A stretch of DNA of 18,366 bases from an uncultured Lachnospiraceae bacterium (GTDB lineage Bacteria > Bacillota > Clostridia > Lachnospirales > Lachnospiraceae): NCBI GenBank assembly GCA_947631075.1, contig CANRJU010000019.1, positions 1-18,366 on the forward strand. The letters run 5' to 3'. Under the pieces are notes generated by a model. It saw only the letters and a list, made by a program, of their open reading frames with translations. It did not search any database and was not told where the DNA came from. Positions 15,157-18,366 of the stretch are shown one piece after another; the first letter of the stretch is position 1, and each line of letters opens with the position of its first letter. Made by a program: the position numbers and the translations under genes.

Positions 15157-15861
15157 CTCTGAAACCCAGCCCAGTAGCGCGTTCTGCACGTCCGCGTAGT
15201 GGGCCTTGCTGACCGGGATTTTCTCCTGATTTTTCAGCTTGATTCCGTATCGCCAGATGGAAACGATGGCGGGCAGGGACACGACATAGCTGCGGTGGCA
15301 CTGGATGAACTGCTGTTGCGGCAGCCTGGCCATCACAGAATTGAGAGGGAGCGAAATTTGAAGGACGCCCCCGTCTGCCAGGTGGATAGACAGCTCCTTG
15401 TCGTATATTTCCAGATAGAGGACGTTGTCCAGATGAAAGCTGACCGTCCGGGAGGGCGAGCTCAACACCACCGCTTTGTTCTGGCAGCGCTGCCAGGCGC
15501 AGAGGATTGCCTCCTTTAGCTCCTCCGCCTGTACCGGCTTTAGGAGGTAGCGGATGGCGTCCGTCTTGTATCCCTCCAGGGCAAAATCCGCCGTTGAGGT
15601 GATGAAGATAATAGGCAGCGGATTGTTCTCACCGCGGAGAACGCGCGCCAGCTCGATACCGGTCTGTTCCCCCATCAAAATATCTAACAGCAAAAGATCC
15701 AGGGAGGCGTCCGGATGACGTAGATATTCCATCAGGCGCTCGCTGTCGCTGAAAGCGCGGATGTCATATTCTATCCCGAATTCTGTAAGAATTTCCTTTG
15801 TCATTTCCGTAATGTTTTCCAAAAAAACCGGTTCGTCATCACAGATTCCAATATGGTACAT
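15151..15861 (-). CDS. LytTR-family response regulator
   Basis: A 236-residue DNA-binding response regulator of the AgrA/VirR type. The receiver domain (1-120) has the acidic pair in CDDE (8-9), phospho-acceptor Asp60 in LLLLDILMG, IFITSTADFALEGYKTDAIR (85-104) and Lys108 in YLLKPV. The LytTR domain (about 140-232) shows LYLEIYDKELSIHL, then FIQCHRSYVVSLPAIVSI and IPVSKAHYADVQNAL. LytTR proteins bind pairs of direct repeats just upstream of promoters. I chose the ATG at 15859-15861 (MYHIGICDDE), with AGAGGA 7 bp before it, over an in-frame GTG six codons earlier. It lies 25 bp after the kinase gene, clearly the same operon. The repeated 61-bp elements at 17364 and 17918 are candidate targets. 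Confidence 0.93.
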   Translation of the reverse strand: MYHIGICDDEPVFLENITEMTKEILTEFGIEYDIRAFSDSERLMEYLRHPDASLDLLLLDILMGEQTGIELARVLRGENNPLPIIFITSTADFALEGYKTDAIRYLLKPVQAEELKEAILCAWQRCQNKAVVLSSPSRTVSFHLDNVLYLEIYDKELSIHLADGGVLQISLPLNSVMARLPQQQFIQCHRSYVVSLPAIVSIWRYGIKLKNQEKIPVSKAHYADVQNALLGWVSEM

Positions 15862-15886
15862 TTTCTCATCCTCTTTCACTCATTTT

Positions 15887-17293
15887 TTATATGCCGGAAG
15901 CGGCCGGATATATCTGAAAATCCGGGGCCGCGCATACTAGGGAATTCGGGGGGGTAGAACTCATACAAAGGTTTACAGCGGTAATAAATGTATTATTTTT
16001 CGCTTGTATATGTAGCACGCCGTTGTATTTTTCGGCAATCTGCCTCATGATGGCGATTCCATAGCCGTGAGCGCTTTTCTCGCGTTTGGTCGTGCTAAAG
16101 CTGCCATTCGCGCTCCGCAGGCGCATCGTGTCGCAGGAATTTTCACACAGAAAGCAGAGAAAATTGCCGTTCTGCCGTATCTTCAGTGAAATACGCCGTT
16201 TCTCTGGAGGAAGAAGGAAAGTTGCCTCCAGAGCGTTATCCATCATGTTGGATAAAAACTGGCACAAATCCAGGTCATCAATCTGAATCGGTCCGGGCGC
16301 CGAGATCGAGTAGCTGACAGTGACGCCGATGGCAGCGGCCTGCTTTTCGTACTCGGACAGCATGGAGTTGAGCAGAACATGGGGCGTATAGCGGTTCGGA
16401 GACGTCTGGATGGCAGTCTGGGAGACTTTTTCCAGATAGTCCGACGCCCCGGCATAGTCCTTATTCTGCAGCAGGATGGACAGGGCGGCCAGATGGTGCC
16501 GGAATTCATGGCGGGCCTCCCGTTCCTTTTCGGCCGTAGCCGCGGCGGACCGATAACTCTCCACCGCCGCCTCCAGGGAAATCCGCTCGGCAGTCATCCG
16601 CCGAACTGTATCTAATATGTGCAATATAACATAACATGCGGCAAGCATGAGAAATTCCATGACTCGAACAAAGAAAGGCAGTATGCGGTCGGACGGCATG
16701 TCGCTGTTGCGGGGGAGCTCATAGAAAAGCAGCAGCCCCAGAAAAAATGTGAACGGAATCAGCGAAATCCACCGCCATACATCTGAGACGATGGGACTCT
16801 GAAACGTGTATCGGGCCCGGCGCAGCAGGGTCAGCATGGGGTAGAACAAAATAGCGTTGAAAATCAGGTGCAAAAACAAATAAGGCGTGTCGTATAAAAA
16901 ACCATCTGCTGTGGACGGGAAAAAATCGCCCACCCAGCTGACAGACTCCGTCAGCAGAAATCCGTAATTGAGCACAAGCGTAAAGACAAAAAACTTGTGC
17001 GCCGCCCTGGCCCGGATCAGGAACAGGTAGACAAAGAGCAGGAAAAGGACGGACAGCAGAAAAATCAGGGTAAGCGCCACGCGGAACCGCCCGTCTCCGC
17101 CGCTGGGAATATACAACGCGGCAAAAACATAGGTAAATACAGCCGCCATGACAGAGAGGATGCCGGCCATGCTGGCGAGAACCCGCTTTCTGGCATAGCG
17201 GAAATTATCGTAAAAAGGGTAGAGGCAGAAAAACGTGCAGGGCAGTAGCTGGAACAGATAGCCGCACAGGCCACGCGCAATCGAACTAAACAT
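15887..17293 (-). CDS. GHKL sensor histidine kinase, AgrC-like (HPK10 type)
   Basis: A 468-residue membrane kinase, the expected partner of the LytTR regulator. The first 230 residues hold six or seven hydrophobic segments with short loops, the usual sensor of peptide-responsive AgrC-like kinases. The H-box is ARHEFRHHLAAL with phospho-acceptor His262. The ATPase domain has the N-box NMMDNALEA (N353) and the G-box HGYGIAIMRQIAEKYNG (409-425). About 28 residues follow the fold as a non-conserved tail rich in Pro, Ser and Ala. The ATG at 17293 has GGGAG 8 bp upstream. No AgrB/AgrD-type peptide gene is visible, so the signal is unknown. The gene is divergent from the small-toxin locus, with a repeated element between them. 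Confidence 0.92.
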   Translation of the reverse strand: MFSSIARGLCGYLFQLLPCTFFCLYPFYDNFRYARKRVLASMAGILSVMAAVFTYVFAALYIPSGGDGRFRVALTLIFLLSVLFLLFVYLFLIRARAAHKFFVFTLVLNYGFLLTESVSWVGDFFPSTADGFLYDTPYLFLHLIFNAILFYPMLTLLRRARYTFQSPIVSDVWRWISLIPFTFFLGLLLFYELPRNSDMPSDRILPFFVRVMEFLMLAACYVILHILDTVRRMTAERISLEAAVESYRSAAATAEKEREARHEFRHHLAALSILLQNKDYAGASDYLEKVSQTAIQTSPNRYTPHVLLNSMLSEYEKQAAAIGVTVSYSISAPGPIQIDDLDLCQFLSNMMDNALEATFLLPPEKRRISLKIRQNGNFLCFLCENSCDTMRLRSANGSFSTTKREKSAHGYGIAIMRQIAEKYNGVLHIQAKNNTFITAVNLCMSSTPPNSLVCAAPDFQIYPAASGI

Positions 17294-17329
17294 GACAGAC
17301 TCTCCCTTCTTCGAATTGTTCTGATATCA

Positions 17330-17359
17330 ATCTTAACGCTCTAAAAGTAAAAATGTCAA
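17330..17359 (-). promoter_or_regulatory. Promoter of the kinase-regulator operon
   Basis: On the minus strand: TTGACA (17354-17359), 18 bp, TAAGAT (17330-17335). Transcription would start near 17323, about 30 bases before the kinase ATG. Its -35 box ends 4 bp from the repeated element at 17364. Confidence 0.6.
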
Positions 17360-17363
17360 TGAA

Positions 17364-17424
17364 TAAATGTTCCATTCGCGCCCACTGGGGTCCACTGGCG
17401 CAAATCGGTTGAAAATTTGACAGA
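17364..17424. promoter_or_regulatory. Repeated 61-bp element, copy A (putative operator)
   Basis: Identical to 17918-17978 at 56 of 61 positions. Its centre has two direct 10-bp units, CCACTGGGGT and CCACTGGCGC (17382-17401), exactly one helical turn apart, flanked by the inverted arms TTCGCGCC (17375-17382) and GGCGCAAA (17397-17404). It lies between the divergent promoters of the kinase operon and the toxin transcript. On the minus strand the unit reads CCAGTGG, which shares CAGT with VirR/AgrA-type LytTR boxes but lacks their GTT. Binding by the adjacent regulator is therefore only a hypothesis. Confidence 0.7.
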
Positions 17425-17434
17425 TGAAAGATAA

Positions 17435-17463
17435 TTGCAAAATCAGTCTAAGTGTGTTAGTAT
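17435..17463 (+). promoter_or_regulatory. Promoter of the toxin transcript
   Basis: TTGCAA (17435-17440), 17 bp, TAGTAT (17458-17463). Predicted start near 17470, 24 bp after the GGTT of the repeated element is followed by the -35 box. Confidence 0.55.
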
Positions 17464-17469
17464 TTCACC

Positions 17470-17568
17470 ATGGAACCCATGACAGGGGTGGTAGCCTCCC
17501 GAGCCGATAACCGGCTTGCCGGTTATACAAACGTACATAGTGCGTTGGAAGGGAGGTGGCGCCAATGA
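17470..17568 (+). CDS. Leader ORF (32 residues) overlapping the toxin start
   Basis: An open frame from ATG 17470 (MEPMTGVVASRADNRLAGYT...) ends in TGA at 17566-17568, overlapping the toxin ATG as ATGA. It has no ribosome site, and its ATG falls at the predicted transcription start, so it would be a leaderless message if translated. Ribosomes crossing it would open the leader structure that can hide the toxin's ribosome site, and could re-start at the overlap, much as mok does for hok in that type I system. The peptide resembles nothing I recognise and may matter only through being translated. It could be chance: a 33-codon frame is short. Confidence 0.4.
   Translation: MEPMTGVVASRADNRLAGYTNVHSALEGRWRQ
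17495..17556 (+). promoter_or_regulatory. Toxin leader with masked ribosome-binding site
   Basis: CCTCCC (17495-17500) can pair with GGGAGG (17551-17556), the toxin's ribosome site. The enclosed loop holds a perfect 8-bp hairpin, ATAACCGG-CTTG-CCGGTTAT (17507-17526), which brings the two halves together. Masking of the ribosome site is common in type I toxin mRNAs. This is a fold read by eye, not computed. Confidence 0.5.
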
Positions 17569-17690
17569 CTGCTGCGGATATCATATTGATATTTATAGGG
17601 ATAATCGGCTTGCTGATTGCCTTTGGTAGCTTTATTGTAGCGTTGCTTGCCTTTCTCGACAGAGACAAGGATCACAAGCGAAAAAAATAA
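17565..17690 (+). CDS. Small hydrophobic toxin, holin-like type I family
   Basis: A 41-residue peptide: a short start (MTAAD), one hydrophobic helix (IILIFIGIIGLLIAFGSFIV then ALLAFL, residues 6-31), and a highly charged tail (DRDKDHKRKK). This is the shape of putative holin-like toxins and of TxpA/BsrG-type toxins, which insert in the membrane and depolarise or damage the envelope when unrepressed. The ATG has GGGAGGTGG 6 bp upstream, a very strong site. Upstream lie a structured leader and an overlapping ORF; downstream an antisense RNA runs back over the gene end. The seven-A run of the Lys codons doubles as the T-tract of the antisense terminator, so the coding end and the antisense end are locked together. 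Toxicity is inferred from family likeness and architecture. Confidence 0.75.
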   Translation: MTAADIILIFIGIIGLLIAFGSFIVALLAFLDRDKDHKRKK

Positions 17691-17718
17691 TGCCCGCCCT
17701 GTCAGAACCAGGACGGGC
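17681..17718 (-). terminator. Terminator of the antisense RNA
   Basis: On the minus strand, GCCCGTCCTG (17718-17709) pairs with CAGGGCGGGC (17701-17692) around a 7-base loop, one pair being G-U, followed by ATTA and seven T (17687-17681). On the plus strand the same position is a C-A mismatch with no T-tract, so the signal is oriented minus. Confidence 0.75.
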
Positions 17719-17779
17719 GCCTCTCACTGAGAGGTAAATATCCATCTTGGGATGCTCCACCTTTGGAGTGGGCTCCTGC

Positions 17780-17813
17780 GAGGGGCGCCTGTTTGCATCA
17801 GGTGCCCTTCTTT
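17780..17813 (+). terminator. Possible terminator of the toxin mRNA
   Basis: GAGGGGCGCCTG (17780-17791) pairs with CAGGTGCCCTTC (17799-17810) around TTTGCAT. Its two odd pairs are G-U on plus-strand RNA and C-A on the minus strand. Only TTTA follows, so it is a weak terminator, but its position and orientation fit the toxin message end. Confidence 0.45.
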
Positions 17814-17819
17814 ACGTTC

Positions 17820-17848
17820 AATATACCATATTGTACGAGGAGTTTCAA
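17820..17848 (-). promoter_or_regulatory. Promoter of the antisense RNA
   Basis: On the minus strand: TTGAAA (17843-17848), 17 bp, TATATT (17820-17825); predicted start near 17813. It points at the toxin gene and no minus-strand gene follows other than the antisense RNA. Confidence 0.65.
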
Positions 17849-17917
17849 GTGTTTTGTTGGTAATGATGATAAAATCAGAACTTTCAGGGATTAACAAGTT
17901 TTTGCGCCCGGCATGGT

Positions 17918-17978
17918 TAAATATTCCATTCGCACCCACTGGGGTCTACTGGCGCAAATCGGTTGGAAATCTGACAGA
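17918..17978. promoter_or_regulatory. Repeated 61-bp element, copy B (putative operator)
   Basis: Second copy of the element at 17364, in the same orientation, with five substitutions; one of them (C to T at 17947) falls in the second CCACTGG unit. It ends 15 bp before the -35 box of the promoter at 17994. Confidence 0.7.
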
Positions 17979-17993
17979 AGGACAATCTTCTAG

Positions 17994-18022
17994 TTGCCTT
18001 TTCTTATCCTTCATGCTATAAT
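17994..18022 (+). promoter_or_regulatory. Promoter downstream of element B
   Basis: TTGCCT (17994-17999), 17 bp, TATAAT (18017-18022), with TGC just before the -10 box as in extended -10 promoters. It predicts a start near 18029 and a leader of about 205 bases before the Rpn-type gene. Confidence 0.65.
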
Positions 18023-18028
18023 CCATAG

Positions 18029-18235
18029 TAATCTTGAGGAATCTGGTAGTAAGTGAGTCGAATAAGTGAATCTAAGAGTGTGAATAAGTGAGTAATCTGC
18101 CTGCGTTGCTGTAGCACAACTACAGCTCATACCCCAAGAAATCCGACAATTTTAAATTTTACTTTAACACAGGGGGTGCAGACATAGCTAAACCGGACAC
18201 TGTCATCCGCCCCTGCCAGAGAGGGAGGAATGTGA
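18029..18235 (+). other. Long leader of the Rpn-type gene with short repeats and a hairpin
   Basis: No ORF of note. At about 18048-18098 imperfect repeats of AATAAGTGA occur; exact copies lie at 18061 and 18083 (22 bp apart) and related ones lie around them. A perfect stem GCTGTAG-CACAA-CTACAGC (18108-18126) follows without a T-tract. An AT-rich stretch (about 18149-18170) precedes GGGGGTG. I recognise no riboswitch. The stretch from the toxin stop (17690) to here otherwise holds only the antisense RNA, element B and the promoters listed. Confidence 0.5.
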
Positions 18236-18366
18236 ATGGAAGAAACCAAAAACAACATCAAAACAGAAAATGAATCCTCTGTAAAAGCAGAAAACGCACC
18301 CGCTGTAAAGAGGAACTACAAGGACTCCGTATTCCGGATGCTGTTCAGCGACAAGGCCAGCCTGCT
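18236..18366 (+). CDS. Rpn/PD-(D/E)XK nuclease family protein, N-terminus (runs off the window)
   Basis: Only 43 codons are visible. The start ATG at 18236 has GGGAGGA 6 bp upstream. A polar, Lys/Glu/Asn-rich tail (about 28 residues) leads to KRNYKDSVFRMLFSDKASLL, the opening motif of the Rpn-type recombination-promoting nuclease/putative transposase proteins common in Lachnospiraceae. Their catalytic PD-(D/E)XK residues would lie beyond the edge and cannot be checked. Some relatives have been linked to phage defence and to DNA cleavage. It is the apparent target of the promoter following element B. Confidence 0.7.
   Translation, partial: MEETKNNIKTENESSVKAENAPAVKRNYKDSVFRMLFSDKASL

Larger units (their letters stand above)
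17680..17813 (-). ncRNA. Candidate antisense antitoxin RNA (RatA-like arrangement)
   Basis: A transcript of about 130 bases is predicted from the promoter at 17820-17848 to the terminator at 17681-17718. It is fully complementary to the toxin mRNA's 3' part and overlaps about the last ten bases of the toxin gene. Internal stems include CCTCTC/GAGAGG (17720-17734 region) and CTCCA/TGGAG (17756-17769 region). Antisense RNAs meeting the toxin message tail to tail repress txpA and bsrG in Bacillus by blocking translation and triggering RNase III decay; the same role is inferred here. Confidence 0.6.

Noticed and set aside
17465..17668. 67-codon minus-strand frame opposite the toxin
   Set aside because: It is a reverse shadow of the toxin and leader with no ribosome site.
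17724..17939. 71-codon minus-strand frame upstream of the antisense RNA
   Set aside because: It has no ribosome site, spans the antisense promoter, and resembles no protein; the region is better explained as RNA.

Overview
The window looks like chromosome of a Gram-positive clostridial bacterium, most likely Lachnospiraceae. The genes are GC-rich with short AT-rich gaps and strong GGAGG-type ribosome sites. The families also fit: a LytTR/GHKL two-component pair, a TIGR04086-type membrane protein, a lactate-free Cache-like chemoreceptor, a holin-like small toxin and an Rpn-type nuclease N-terminus. This placement is inference from gene content; there is no rRNA or other marker here.

Layout. 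Bases 1-102 are a perfect fold-back palindrome at the very edge, probably an assembly artefact. They run into the 3' end of a TPR gene (55-396), a coiled-coil membrane protein (477-1715) and thiE (1748-2392), facing a PHP-domain phosphoesterase on the minus strand (2473-3327). A small four-helix membrane protein (3551-3931) and an unrecognised protein (4009-4827, minus) converge on a cluster of three hairpins. A plus-strand block follows: an O-antigen ligase/polymerase-like protein (5163-6980) overlapping by 4 bp a GGDEF-GAF-GGDEF-EAL protein (6977-9370), a chemoreceptor (9472-11223, with a clear terminator) and a KaiC-like/PPDK-type ATP-grasp fusion (11375-13936). This block suggests c-di-GMP turnover coupled to surface polysaccharide and motility.

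From 13.9 kb the character changes. An AT-rich Abi-type (HEPN RNase) gene is broken by a single in-frame TAA (14022-15002). After it come a possible small RNA (about 15043-15128) and a minus-strand LytTR response regulator and GHKL histidine kinase (15151-17293).

The most interesting region is 17.3-18.4 kb. It holds what reads as a complete type I toxin-antitoxin locus: a 41-residue single-helix toxin (17565-17690), a leader ORF ending in an ATGA overlap with the toxin start, a CCTCCC stretch able to mask the toxin's GGGAGG site, and a convergent antisense RNA with its own promoter (TTGAAA-17-TATATT) and a terminator lying over the toxin stop codon. A 61-bp element (56/61 identical) occurs twice. 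One copy lies between the divergent kinase and toxin promoters; the other lies upstream of the promoter leading to the Rpn-type nuclease gene that runs off the right edge. This suggests, but does not prove, that one regulator, perhaps the neighbouring LytTR protein, controls all three units.
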